Assembly (NCBI GenBank): GCA_021234155.1
Contig: JAJEKV010000053.1
Location: 3,097,025 to 3,161,024 of the forward strand
Direction: 5' to 3'
DNA: 64,000 nucleotides
From: Isoetes taiwanensis
Taxonomy: Eukaryota; Streptophyta; Lycopodiopsida; Isoetales; Isoetaceae
This document shows, in pieces, positions 1 to 10,787 of this stretch. Both the position numbers and the translations under genes were made by a program. Below the pieces are notes generated by a model, which saw only the letters and a list, made by a program, of their open reading frames with translations, was not told where the DNA came from and did no database searches. Numbering within the stretch: the stretch's first letter is position 1; each line of letters begins with the position of its first letter.

Positions 1-890
1 CCTTCACCCACAACCGGGGTGTGGCTTTGTGCACAAAGCGCATCTATAGTGTGCTAGAGAGGCTAATCTAGAGCATCTACTACCAAGCTTTAGGTCTCTA
101 CCCCCTTCCCAATACAAAGGAGTTCACGAGAGATACATCATCCATATACATCACAAAGGAAGAACTAAAGAACAAGGTCTAATCTATATCATAGAGTTAG
201 GTTCTTTAGTTAGAATCTACTATCTAGAGTTCTAGAGGGCTGCTATGGCCAATCTAATAGGCTAAACCTCTTGATTCAATGCCTAAGATAGGGTTTAGAC
301 TATCTAATTGGCCAAATACCTGATCCTTGAGGGGCTCCTCGACTGAGCTCGACCATCCCCACGAGGCATCAAATTTAGAAAACTAAGGTTGCAATTCTCG
401 GTCGAGTGGGGATGCGGTTTTAGGTTGAAGCTGACCCAAAACGCAGTTCTAAACCCTAAAATCGAAAATTAGGTTAGTTAGGGTTTCCAACCCTATATAG
501 ACAAGGGGGTGGCTAGGGTTTCCAATTATCCCTTTTGGCATGTGGGATACTGGTAATGGGCCCACTTGCCTTTAAGGGCTAGGTGGCCAAATGTGCCCAC
601 ATGGAAATGTGTGCACCCAAATGTACTCACATGGAAATGTGTGCACATTAATGAATGTACATTGGAAAATGTGCACATTACTTGCACCTATGGGTATGGC
701 CCACTTGGCATCAAGTGGCCACATGGAAATGTGCCCACATTAATGTGTACACGTGGAAAATGTGCACATTAATACTATGCACATTCTTAGCAAGTTGCCC
801 CTAGGGGCTACCCATGGCTATACTCGTTGGATACCGCGTCAATGGTGGTGTGGCGTCTGGCGTGGCGCAATATACGCCCCAATATATCAC
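1..890 (-). repeat. 3' LTR of the gypsy element (partial)
   Basis: Near-identical to 11,571-12,490 apart from scattered short indels and substitutions. It holds U3, the LTR TATA box and part of R/U5. The left part lies outside the window. Similarity fades between about 870 and 900, so the inner edge is approximate. The two LTRs differ mostly by small indels clustered in GC-rich stretches. Confidence 0.88.
491..501 (-). promoter_or_regulatory. LTR TATA box (3' LTR copy)
   Basis: Same TCTATATAGGG sequence (minus strand) as at 12,068-12,078, in the corresponding place of the 3' LTR. Confidence 0.5.
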
Positions 891-1539
891 AGGGAGGAAT
901 ATTGTCTTTGAGCCATTCTCTGAAATGATGTTTGTCCCGCGGACATGGTGGTTCTCCCCACCTTGGGATTTTCCTAACCCCGCAATCAACCCGTGCATAC
1001 GATATACTACTATAATACTTACACATTTATTACGATTACCTTAAGGTAATACTTTTATCACATTATTATATTATAAAATAACTTATCAATTCACAACATT
1101 ACTAAACAGATTACTCCAAACTTCACTTAACATTACGATTAAGTTTATCAAAATTTAAAATTAACGTTCGAGGTACCCTTGATTCCTTGCAACACATTCC
1201 AACAAAATTTGTGTTGCAAGTCTTCGTAGCTCGACCTCCTTGCCCTCCGGAGCGCTTTTACTGGCCTGCAGGTCGACACTACGTTAGTACCATTTAATTA
1301 TTAATTAAAATTTTTGGTTATATGGTGACCACCCCACCTATCTACATGGATGCATGGCTAATCTCCTACGTGGGAAGAGGGTGAATCTTCCATTATGGCG
1401 GCGGAGGCCTACCTACATGCCTATATGCATGCTCATGCCTACACCTCTAGTTGCCCGGTGGAGGATATCCTTCTGCGGGGTAGCCGAAGGATAGATTCCT
1501 CCCTATCAAAGCATATATGGGGCTAAAGGTGCTTTTCCT

Positions 1540-2120
1540 ATGAATGCATTCCTCAATGACCTCCTTTCTCTCGGTCGTCTACTCAAGTGGGACAGTAGAC
1601 TTTCTAATCTACCTTCTACTTCATGGCAAGCGAGCGGTCATGCCTACATTGACATTACACCACGCCCTAGAATCACCCGTGGTGGTCCCATCGCCGGTGA
1701 CAACGCGTTCGCGACCCATACTAAAAGCGTGGGTGGCATGCGTGGATTTAATCTTAACTATACAAGCATTAACCTACACAAATGTCGACATGCACGAGGC
1801 GATTTCTTGGGAGATGACCTTGCCGTCCCATTGCTCCATGAGCGTGGAGTGCTTGCTTTACTAAATCTTTCTTAAGTACCCGCGTGGCGTCTTCCAGCGG
1901 TAAGTGTTTCCCTTGACCAAATCTTTGGAGGAATTACGATCTCCTCGTTTTTCTTGAAAGCTTTATCAGAATCAGTGCTGGAACTATTTCGGTTGTTCCT
2001 CCGTCATTTCCAACGGCGTTGGCGAATCCAAAGACTTAGTGCGGATTTGGGGTATGCCTCTTCTTTAAACTCCGCGTGGAAGACCTTATGAATCTTTAGG
2101 TGTCTTTGGCAAGTCTAGCT
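1540..2120 (-). pseudogene. gypsy pol C-terminal region after integrase (broken)
   Basis: Frameshifted minus-strand remnant beyond the integrase core. Short blocks such as KEEAYPKSALSL and LPLEDAT resemble the C-terminal part of plant Ty3/gypsy integrases, where a conserved 'PxxAL' block is followed by a chromodomain-like segment with an 'EDATWE' end. No intact chromodomain can be read. Between this and the 3' LTR (about 900-1,540) no coding signal is seen. Confidence 0.5.
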
Positions 2121-3060
2121 TGTGAAGCGATTGCCTAGTTTCTCGACTATTACGAAAGGTCCACCCACCCTTGGAGCAAGCTTCTTGCAATTGCCGATCC
2201 ACGAGCCGCTGCTTCACCTTAATCTTGAGCCAAACATCATCTCCAACTTTGAACTCTCTTCTTGTTCGATGCTTGCCGGCGATGCTCTTTTGGCGACTTC
2301 TTGCTGCTAGCGGTAGCCACGAACTTCCTCTACAAAAAACTGGCGCATATCGGCCAACATCTGCGAAACTTCCACTTTTGACGCGGGTTGTGCCAAAAAA
2401 TAATGCGGAGTTAAACAGCGATAGCGTAATTGATCATAAGCGGCGACATTTGGGATGATTCTGCTTGGTGCTATTGTATGCAAACTCCACCAAGTGAATA
2501 AATTCTTCCCACATACTTTGCTTATTCGGACATAGTTTAGTAGCATGTCCTCTAAAATCTGTTGGTCCGCTCCGTGCGGCCATCCGTCGAGGATGATATA
2601 CCGATGCTCATGGATAGCCGATGCGGATGGAAGCAAAGAGGTCTTGCCAAAGCTCATGAACCGGATCACATGGGAGATGATCTCCCTTGGCATGCCATGA
2701 AGCCTGAAGATCTCTTTGGTGAAGAGCTTTCTTTGTATCCATGGTTTTATATCGTGGTTACGCAAGGCACAAAATGTGCCATCTTCGACAACAATGTCGA
2801 CCACTACCATTAAGGCATCCTTGCCTCTCATTTGTTCTTGGGAGTCCCGTGATAAAATCCATGCGATTACCTCCCACTTAGCGTTTGGCACCGCTAATGG
2901 CTCTAATGCCCACAGGTCGGAAGGCATTACGCCTTAGCGTCTGGCGGCATAAGTGACATTCCTTGATGTAGCGAGCTACGCTTCTTCATTCACGGCCAAT
3001 AGTAGGCTGCTGCGTGCTTTGAAATATGTTTTCATGAATCCCGCATGGCCGGCTATTGGG
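2120..3060 (-). pseudogene. gypsy integrase (broken)
   Basis: Integrase inserts the cDNA into the host genome. The longest open part (2,927-2,307) starts PSDLWALEPLAVPNAKWEV, the linker after the zinc-binding domain of plant gypsy integrases. It continues through KDALMVVVD (first catalytic Asp region) and IFRLHGMPREIIS (before the second catalytic Asp, where the expected D-R motif is disrupted). Upstream, 3,060-2,940 keeps the HDTHNSPIAGHAGFMKTY block of the zinc-binding part, with stops after it. Altered catalytic positions and frameshifts make it non-functional as read. Confidence 0.85.
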
Positions 3061-3420
3061 CTGTTATGCGTGTCATGGAGGATCAACTTCCTTACACGAT
3101 GATTCGGTGCACGCACAACTTGTTCTTATGGTATAACAGGTTGCCTTCCTTCTTATAATGCTTGAAGGCCTCCCCAGCTCTTTATCTGTTCTAGCCTCTT
3201 TAGAAAGGCTTGCCCATACCTCCTTGAAATCCGTCCGTTGGCAAGGACTCTTCAATCCTCTTACCAAAGTCGTTGGAGAGGCGTCGAAATTGCGTTACAA
3301 TGCACTCTAGTTGTCGGGGGATGCCTTGAAAGCATCTGCTACCACATTGAGCTTCCCGGTTTGTAGACTATATCAAAGTCATATTCTTGAGGAACTCCAT
3401 CCATCTCCGCTGCCTCCGGA

Positions 3421-3774
3421 TTAAGGTGTGGTTGCGTGAATACATATTGGAGGCTCGATGGTCGGTATCAATTGGAACTTCCTTCCCAAGAGATAATGCC
3501 TCCATATTCTTAATGCCACGACAACGCCAGCAACTCTTGATCGTGCGTTGGGTAGCGGCGTTTGGCGTCGTTCATCTTCACGGAATCGTGCGCTACCACC
3601 CGCTCTTCTTGCATAAGCCTTTGCACTTTTTGTAGCTATCTTACTCGCATCTGTTGCTACAAGCTTATCTTTCTCCGGTCCGGGGGTTAAGGCCCAATTT
3701 GTTGTTAAAGCTTCCTTCAACAATTCAAACCCCTTTTGGGCTTTCTTGTGCCAATGCTCTACCCAATCTTTCAC
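3421..3774 (-). pseudogene. gypsy RNase H domain (broken)
   Basis: A 117-residue open stretch begins with a helical segment ending EHWHKKAQKGFELLKEAL, followed by KLVATDAS, matching the start of the Ty3/gypsy RNase H where the first catalytic Asp lies in 'DAS'. The C-terminal part YLLGRKFQLIPTIEPP matches the 'YLLGRKFxVxTDxxSL' block with substitutions. It lies directly downstream of RT in the minus-strand order. Confidence 0.8.
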
Positions 3775-3959
3775 CTTCTACGCCCTCGTCAGTGCGTTAG
3801 CTTGGGCTGCTATCTTAGCAAAGTTCTTCCACGAACTTCTGTAGTACCACAGTGGCGAGGAAACTTAGACTTCATGCACATTCTTGGTAGGCCGGCCATG
3901 AATGGCGGCCTCAATCTTGGCGGGGTCTGTTGAGATGCCTTCTGGCGAGATCACATGAC

Positions 3960-4616
3960 CTAGATACTCCACCTTTTACATTGCGGTGGCACCGACAACT
4001 TGGCGCATAACCGGTGCCTCTTCAACTTCTCTAGCACTCTTCTCAAGTGTTGTGCGTGCTCTTCAAAGGGATCTGCTATACACCAAAATGTCATCAAAGA
4101 AAACAATCACAAAGGTGTCGGGAACTCCCGAAGATATCGTTCATGAGCCTCATGAGCGTTCTTGAGGGCATTTGATAAGCCGAAAAAGGCATTCGTGAAC
4201 TCATAATGCCCATCTGCAGCGTTACGAAGGCGGTCTTATGGATATCTTCTTCCTTTATCCTGATCGATGATATCGACCTTAAGTCGATTTTGGAGAAGAT
4301 CTTTGCACCTTGGAGCTGATCCATCAAGTCGTCGATCTTGGGGAGCGTACTTGTTCTTAATGGTGTGCTTATTCAAGCTGTCTATAGTCTATGCACATTC
4401 TCAAAGATCCATCCTTCTTCTTGACAAAAAGAATGGAGCTCTAAAGCGGCGAGACACTAGGTCTAATGAAACCTAGGTCGGCGGCTCCCCGCTGCTTCTT
4501 CAGCTCCGAACAACTCACGTGTTGTCATTCTATATGGAGCCTTGCTTGTTGGCTTTGTTCGGTTCGAGTGCTATCTGCTTTTCGACTCCCCTATAAGGAG
4601 GGGCTGCTTGATCTCA
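3960..4616 (-). pseudogene. gypsy reverse transcriptase core (broken)
   Basis: The open stretch 4,327-4,094 shows LQGAKIFSKIDLRS (RT motif with the first catalytic Asp), IKEEDIHKTAF, a degraded MPF block and SRTLMRLMNDIF, a standard Ty3/gypsy RT series. The expected GYHQ, FGLTNAPS and Y(V/I)DD blocks are damaged or frameshifted; a trace of the DD box lies near 4,090. Downstream pieces to 3,960 carry the connection to RNase H. Confidence 0.85.
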
Positions 4617-5280
4617 TCACGGAAAGAGATCATGGAACTCCGTGATTAAATTGAGATACTTTTCCGGCAACTTCTTTGGCGTTGTCTTCCTTGCCTCCTT
4701 CGATTCCGGCTCACTAATCTCAAGCTTGAAGATGTATGCCACTTGCTCACTCTTGATGCACTTGAGCGGTAGTTTAGAAGACATGCCTTTGCATGATGGG
4801 AACAACTTCTTTACTGTTATCTCAATGATCTTGCCGTCGGGCGTTGGGAAGGTCACCTTCCGCTTTCCACGGTCGATAATGGCCCCTGGCCCAAAGGTAC
4901 TCCATTCCTATGATCAAGTCATACTTTCCAATGCCCATTACTTCTGCTCCCCATCGGATATTAATCCACGGCAAGTCGATGTCGAGTTAATTCTCTTGCC
5001 GTAGATGCGCCTTCTTGCACCACTTGCTAAAACAACGGGTCTTGGTTTTGACTTTAAGCGGCTTCAACTTCAACATCCCGAACCGATACGGGGGATGCAA
5101 AGTTATGGCTACTTCACGAGTCTATCAAGACTATGAAGGACTTAGCTTTAGCCCTCCCTCTTGTGGAAATTACCTTATCTTGCGGCTCTCACGCTTGCTC
5201 TGTATCTATTGCGGCAAAGATATGACACTCACCCACAGATGTAGTCAGCGGGCCTCTTAGCCGTCGTCGTCCGAAGCGAG
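4617..5280 (-). pseudogene. gypsy protease to RT N-terminal region (broken)
   Basis: The open stretch 4,856-4,617 (MTFPTPDGKIIEIT to LNLITEFHDLFP) corresponds to the segment between protease and RT, where the 'YxDVFP' entry to RT is seen here as FHDLFP. Upstream, 5,100-4,860 holds short protease-like pieces in several frames. The catalytic D-S/T-G is not cleanly readable. Confidence 0.65.
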
Positions 5281-6460
5281 GGCTTCCCAATCTCCCAACT
5301 CGCTAGAGCTGCACTCATGGCGGTAGGGCGGTTCTTTACGTCCTATGGCCGGTGGAAACACACAAGCTTCTTGCTTTTCAATGCACTCCTGCCTCTTTTC
5401 CTTGGGCATCGCTTGCAAAAGGATTTTGCTTTGGAGTAGTTTGACTTCTCACCTTGTCCTTGAAGGACACACCTTCTTCTCCTGCTGCTTCCCCTGGTTC
5501 CCACCATATTGTGTTCTAGGCCCGGGCACGGGTTGGCTATACAGGGGCTATAGCTTCACAATGTCGCCTTGCCTTTCTCACGGAAATTCTGGCTGCTTGT
5601 GTCGCTATTAGAGGTCGACCCTGCAAGCTTATAGCCTTGGATTACGCCTGATCTTGTCCTGGGGTTTATTGCTCTCACAAGCTTGCGGATCTCCTCATTC
5701 AGCCCCTCGATATAGCTTTCTCTTGCATGCTTCTCTCCCAACCGGCTTTTCTGACCTTAGCCTCATGAATTCCTCGTATATTTCTGAGCTGATTTGTTGC
5801 CTTCTTTTGCACAGCCAAAGCTAACGCATCATCTTTGGACTTATGTTCCCTTGGGCGTAATGGCGCTTGAAGGCTTTAGCAAACTTCACGAACTTACAAG
5901 CATCCACCTTAAGCCGTGTGCCTTTGCATACCCCTTCCACCGTCCGGCTCCTTTCAAGTTGGCTGTTGCAACTCGCCTTTGTCCTTATCCTTCATGCCAT
6001 AAGCATTTCCGTTACTTCGCTCATTTTCGTCCACCATGCCTCTTGCTTCCAATCGACTGTTCTCTCTCACGAGAAGCTGTTCGATTCCGGGCCTTCCATA
6101 CATTGCCGGTCGCGGAATCTACCTTCTTACGGTGGTCGGAGGCCACAGGTATCTCTTTAATGCGTCCCTCTCTGGGGTGTTCCTCTGCCTTCCCTCTTGT
6201 TGGTTCACGAGCACCGCTCTTCCTCTTCCTCGGTCGGTCACGAGTCGAACTTGAGTCGGAAGATTCCGGACTGGGGATCTCCTTCTCTTGCTCCTCTTCT
6301 TGTCCCTTCTTTCCCTCCCGGGCTGATGCTTGCGGCAAGCCCGAGCATTGCCCACCGAACCTACTCCCTTTGCGGACGGTAATGCCTTTATCTGCTCCAG
6401 ATCCGTCCTCATCTGGGCTATCTCACGCTCACGGGGTCATGGGTTCCCCTATCTTCAAAT
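5281..6460 (-). pseudogene. gypsy gag (broken)
   Basis: The minus-strand piece 5,741-5,556 contains YIEGLNEEIRKLVRAINPRT, the end of the retrotransposon gag domain. Upstream, 6,412-6,119 is basic and Lys/Arg-rich and starts MRTDLEQIKAL, resembling a gag N-terminal coiled region. Downstream, near 5,400-5,330, a Cys/His-containing stretch followed by KNRPTAMSA matches the nucleocapsid-to-protease linker, but no complete CCHC knuckle can be read. Frames change at least four times. Confidence 0.65.
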
Positions 6461-6464
6461 AGGT

Positions 6465-6650
6465 TCCTTCTTGGGGGTGGTCTAGGCGAGTCTGCTCTTC
6501 TATAAGGTCTCGCGGTTAATGTTCCCCTAGCAAGCTTAGCCCTCTAGCTGCATCCACAAGTGATTAATGGCTATATGGTTAGTTCCATTTGTTCTCTTGC
6601 ATTGTTTATGTTTGTTGGTATAATTGTGGGGCAACATACATCAATAAAAT
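6465..6650. other. AT-rich spacer between extra module B and gag
   Basis: A low-GC stretch without coding signal separates the end of the second extra ORF module from gag. It may hold the 3' end signals of that module. Confidence 0.35.
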
Positions 6651-8237
6651 ATTTAAAGTGCAAAGAATTGTATTTATATATCATATAATATTTTAGGTAC
6701 AAAAAGTCTCAGGGATCAAAGAGTCTAACTAGTCTTGAAATCGTAGGTAAGGCGGGTTGTCTTCAAGAAACTTCTTAACTTGGGCGTCCCTAAGTGACCC
6801 AAGTTCGATGATGCTTTTTTGGCGAGCCTCCACGGATGGCTCTCACCGGGTCTTCTACTCTGCGGTCGGATGTAGGGGCCGATCCTTTATATCTCCCGGC
6901 GTCGGTGGGGATGGCGAAGTCGAAGAGGTCAAGTGCCATTGCCCTCTTGACTAAAACGACATAGTCGACATTCTTTGCTATTGAGCATGCTGCGCGGAAA
7001 CTTTGAGGAGTGCAATCGGCATAAACACTCCTTCTTAAGCCTCTGGGGACTGAACTTGCGGTGGATTCTTTGCTATTCTCCCATCCATCGGCGATGGTAA
7101 GTAGTACTGGCGACACAATGGTTTGTGTGGCGAAGTTTCTCAGCTTGTTTGGCCTCCAGGCTACGTGGCCCGGCGTACTCGTCGACCTCTACTTGATGAG
7201 CTCCACAGTAGTCTTCAATTGTGCGGTCGAGCCTCACGGTCGATTCCTTCTCCTTTTGGTAAGGGTGATATTGAAGGACCCGGCATTAGGATACTCGTGG
7301 TCTTCCACGGATCCCCATCTGCTCTTGGAGGCGAGGAACTCCTCCTCGTTGGCAGCTCCCTCGTCCATCAATTGCACGATCTTTGCTATAGGCACGGATG
7401 TCGGGAGGTGCGTCTCCCACAGTAGGTGTGTCGGACTCCCTCACAGGCGGGGAAATCGATGCTCCCGGACGATGAAGTCGTCGAGTCGGTCTACCCCGCA
7501 TTTGGTGGAGCGATTCGTCCAACTGACTCCCTCTCCCTACATTAGGGAGGTTACGGATGTCGGCCCGAGGAGTAGATACTCCTCTCGGCCGATGATGATA
7601 GGGGCTAGGCTTGTGATGCCTAGCCCAAGTGGGGAACAACTTTCGATGCCTGGCTGCTGCTTTCGAAGTTGATCAGCTCCCTGCTCTCCTTGGCTGTTCT
7701 TACCCGTCCATTCGAGGAGCTCAGGTGTAACCTTCGTCGTCCGACTCTTCTTCATCCTCTCTTGCTTCTTGTTCTTGTTGATCTTTGCGCAGCGGCATTT
7801 GCCCTTCCTTACGCTTTCGGCTATGGGGTCTACCTCCATCGGGGGATAGGGTTGCCCCCCATCGGGTTCGGCCTTGGTGGGATAAGAAGATGGCTAGAGG
7901 CGGCCGATTATGCGAAAGTACTTGGTCTGTTGGCTATCGGGACCATGTAATCGAGTAGCCTCTGCGCCTTATTAGTCAAGTACTTGGCGATGTTGGGGAC
8001 ATCGCCCAAAGGCCAACTTGAAGGGATGGGCGGGGAGCGAAATATCCTATGCAAGGGGACTTGAACAAGGGAGGTCCTACCCTAGCTGAAATTCTGCTAG
8101 CACCTGCCTATATCTTTGGGGTTGCGTTCGTAACTTGGATGTCGATTTCTTTCACAAAGACTTGGAAGATGTCGTTGACATCCATTTCGATGTATAGACG
8201 CTGGCCGTACCATCGCCCGAAATCAGCGTTGGCCATT
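6650..8237 (-). pseudogene. Extra ORF module B inside the gypsy element (unknown function, broken)
   Basis: Minus-strand ORF remnant upstream of gag. A start at 8,237 lies about 110 bp downstream of a TATA box and opens MANADFGRWYGQRLYIEMDV, with a stop after 42 codons. Later open pieces in other frames are 7,839-7,537 (Lys-rich, KCRCAKINKNKKQERMKK) and 7,116-6,790 (containing YADCTPQSFRAACSIAKNVD). One reading ends near 6,735 with EDNPPYLRFQD. No known domain is recognised. It could be an additional retroelement ORF (Ogre-type elements carry one before gag) or captured host sequence. The frame breaks make a single protein uncertain. Confidence 0.45.
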
Positions 8238-8345
8238 GATCTAGCAAGGAAGGGAGTATCAAGCGGATGCGAGCGCCTCGGTGAGGCGAAAGATCGCCTA
8301 GCGTTAGGGGAGCAAATTTGCGGGGTGCCAATTGAAAATGGGAAC

Positions 8346-8355
8346 TTATTTATAG
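8346..8355 (-). promoter_or_regulatory. Internal TATA box of module B
   Basis: The minus strand reads CTATAAATAA, followed by TCCCATTTT. The same arrangement occurs at 10,252, and each copy precedes an ORF start by 100-300 bp. This suggests an internal promoter; activity is untested. Confidence 0.5.
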
Positions 8356-8531
8356 AAGGGAAAACCCTAATTTTTGGATGACCTAGATTTTCTTTGAGAT
8401 TAGGTAATTCTGATCTATTAAGGGATGCAATTGCAAGTTTGAAGACTATTTCTAGAGTTTGAGCATGCTAAGGAGAGCTCTTGAACCTATTGTGCGATTT
8501 GGAGATCATTTGGTGATGACATGAGTGCGGG

Positions 8532-8590
8532 GTCTCATACGTTGCGACCGGATTTCTAAAATGTAGAAATCTGTCTGGCGCGGCGTGTGG
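8532..8590. repeat. Hairpin repeat, copy A
   Basis: About 60 bp: GTCTCA at the left, a central palindrome TTTCTAAAATGTAGAAA and a GGCG-rich right arm. One of four related copies between 8.5 and 10.6 kb. The outer arms are degraded here. Confidence 0.7.
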
Positions 8591-8725
8591 TTATAGATCT
8601 AATTGGGCTAGGATTACTCAATTTAGGTGATCTAAAGGTAATTAATTCTACTAAACTCATCGAGTTAGGCAGAATTGACCCTTACTTGAGTCGATTTGGA
8701 GCTGTTTTGGGCATTCTTGGGCATG

Positions 8726-8788
8726 GTCTCACCGTTGCGCCCGGCCCAATTTCTAAAATGTAGAAATCATCTGGCGGCGTGTGACACA
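8726..8788. repeat. Hairpin repeat, copy B
   Basis: GTCTCACCG on the left against CGTGTGACAC on the right, around the same central palindrome TTTCTAAAATGTAGAAA. Lies 194 bp from copy A. Confidence 0.72.
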
Positions 8789-8875
8789 TCGTCTCAATTT
8801 TGCTCAAAACTCCAATTTAATTAAAGCGAAGGCTAGGGATCGATATCTTGACCTATCTAAACTGGTTTTGGACAC

Positions 8876-8931
8876 TTTATTTCACATAAAATTTTCTTTA
8901 TATTAACAAAATTTTCAGTCATTTACAAGGT
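8876..8931 (-). terminator. AT-rich 3' end of module A with poly(A) signal-like AATAAAG
   Basis: Just downstream of the module A ORF on the minus strand the sequence turns AT-rich and contains AAATAAAG, a plausible plant near-upstream poly(A) element. It separates module A from the hairpins of module B. Confidence 0.35.
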
Positions 8932-9968
8932 TCAAGGGCGTTCTCCCTTGATGTGTGCGGCAAGATACATATCCGCCTCATGAGGGGTGACCCTCTTAGC
9001 GTGCCTTTGTGCGGCCGTTGAATCTTCAAAATGTTTCACCAAGTGGGCCCGGCCGCCTCTTACAAACCAACAACATCTCGTCTGTCCGCGCGCATGTCCG
9101 TGTTGTATTCTTGAATGACCGCCGGACCCGGTTTTGAGCGGCGCCACAGGGAATCGGTCAAGTAACTCTTAAGAAGTGGCGGATCTCCTTTAAGCCCAAT
9201 ATCTTCTTCCTGTTTCTTCTTGCTCCGCTTCTTCCGGTGCTTTCGTGGGGCTTGGGCTTTGGTGGCGGGGGCTTTAGTGTACGGCTCTTCGTCCGGTGCC
9301 GCCTTCAATCGTTCTCACCGGTGCTCACAGTAATAGGTGTTGTAGGCCTCCCACTTAATATATGGCGTCGTGCTCCTTGATCCTCTTCGATAGACCTTTA
9401 AGGGGTCTATCACATGGAAACTTCAGCACGGCCATGGGGCCTTGACCTATCCGTCGGGAAATGGTGGGGGGCTTAGCCACACAGGGCCTCCTCTCGCTCT
9501 TGGGCGATGCGCTTTCGTGTACCTCTTCCTCTGGCTGGCGGGGGCTTTGAAGAGCTTGCCCGTCTGCGCCCGGCCCGTAGTCTTGGTCGAATCGTCGGTG
9601 GTGGGCGGGGTCTCCCCTCCCGAACGGCTTTCGTTGATGGCCCCGGACCTTCGGCTCTCTTCCCAACCTTCACCGGCTTCCTCTTGCCTGCGCCTTGATG
9701 GCCTTGGCCCTCCCTCTTCTTGGGTCAGCGTCTTCACGATCCTTTGATCTGCTCCGGCTCGGCGGCGCTCTTTGACCGTTGCTTGTGGGCCCGTCGTGCG
9801 GTCGACCTCTTCTTCGGGGGTGAGTTCGGTGGCTGCTCCTCCTCTCTTCCTTGCTCCTCTGCAGGTTGTTCCCTCTGCTCCTCCTCGTGGGTTGGCGTCC
9901 CCACGGTGTTGCTCCTGCTGCCCAGCTCCACGCCTCTGCCGTGCAATTTCGTTGAGGATCTCGTCCAT
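8932..9968 (-). pseudogene. Extra ORF module A inside the gypsy element (unknown, basic and low complexity)
   Basis: Minus-strand ORF upstream of gag. The ATG at 9,968 is in good context (GCCATGG) and opens MDEILNEIARQRRGAGQ. The 173-residue stretch to 9,447 is rich in Arg, Gly, Glu and Gln. After frame changes it continues as 9,308-9,060 (Lys-rich KHRKKRSKKKQEE) and to 8,932. GC content is well above the flanks. No domain is recognised; the basic, disordered character would suit nucleic-acid binding but that is inference. A TATA box lies about 285 bp upstream. Confidence 0.45.
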
Positions 9969-10251
9969 GGCGTCTGTCCCGTCGTCCTCTAAGATCTACG
10001 TGTGGTGGCTCGGTCCGACCACGATTCCTCGCTTCGGCGAAGATCGCGTCGGCGTGGAGAAGGCGTTCCCAGAAGAATCCTATGAAAAAAAGCCGGGGCC
10101 GGGCGTGGAGGATCGCTCCCTCTGAGGCTTCCTAGCGATCTGCTTTGTGCGGGCCATCATCTTCACGGTTCGTCGATCAGACTCTGGCGGAAGATCGCCT
10201 TAATGATCTGGCGAAGTTCTGGGAAGGGCGGGAAAAATGGGAGGGTCGATT

Positions 10252-10261
10252 CTATTTATAG
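10252..10261 (-). promoter_or_regulatory. Internal TATA box of module A
   Basis: The minus strand reads CTATAAATAG, followed by a segment with TCCCATTTTT, as in module B. It lies between the paired hairpins (10,336-10,585) and the ATG at 9,968. Confidence 0.5.
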
Positions 10262-10335
10262 GGCCAATTTTAGGTCAACTTTTAAACTACCTTTTTGGGT
10301 TGTCTAAGGCATCTAAAACACCCTAATTAAGCAAG

Positions 10336-10402
10336 GTCTCACCGCGTTAAGCCCAGCCCATTCCTAGAATCTAGAAACACATCTGGCGGCGGCGTGTGAG
10401 AC
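10336..10402. repeat. Hairpin repeat, copy C
   Basis: GTCTCACCG pairs with GTGTGAGAC across about 67 bp, with inner arms TTCCTAGAATCTAGAAA. This copy has the best-matched outer arms. Confidence 0.72.
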
Positions 10403-10523
10403 ATGGTGGGGCCCACTATTAAATTAACATGTAACATGCTAAATCTACTAGTTCTTAGCTTAAATTTAGAATTATCAAGATATTTTCTTGTAATTTACAA
10501 CTTTTTTGGTGTCAAAGTGGAAT

Positions 10524-10585
10524 GTCTGCGCCGTTGTACCGGATTTCTAAAATGTAGAAATCATTCTGGCCTTGACGGTGAGACC
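10524..10585. repeat. Hairpin repeat, copy D
   Basis: Same core TTTCTAAAATGTAGAAA with CGGTGAGACC at the right. Lies 188 bp from copy C, close to the A-B spacing. Confidence 0.7.
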
Positions 10586-10775
10586 ACTCCTACTTTTTGA
10601 TGTTGGCTCATCAATTTTAGTCTTTTTACGTTTCTATTCTTTTTTAAGCGTTTACTAGCTTAGCATAAACTACAAAATGAGAAAAAATTTTCTCATTTTT
10701 CGGGGTTTGAGGATCCTATCAAGTTAGTGCTCTGGGGAACATGGCGGTTGCTTTGCTCTTGGTCTCCAAGAACAT

Positions 10776-10787
10776 AGCTCTGATACC
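10776..10787 (-). other. Primer-binding site (initiator-Met tRNA)
   Basis: On the minus strand this reads TGGTATCAGAGC, the standard plant retrotransposon sequence complementary to the 3' end of initiator-Met tRNA. It lies directly downstream of the 5' LTR and primes minus-strand cDNA synthesis. It fixes the element's orientation and the LTR inner boundary. Confidence 0.92.

Noticed and set aside
566-772. Plus-strand ORF repeated at 12,146-12,355, with Cys/His-rich repeats
   Set aside because: It is a translation of the palindromic U3 array in the two LTRs; no start context or family match.
5794-6462. 222-codon plus-strand ORF
   Set aside because: Antisense shadow of the gypsy gag region; composition is that of a reversed Lys/Arg-rich sequence.
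7061-7672. 203-codon plus-strand ORF
   Set aside because: Antisense to extra module B; no domain. The minus strand has the promoter and start context.
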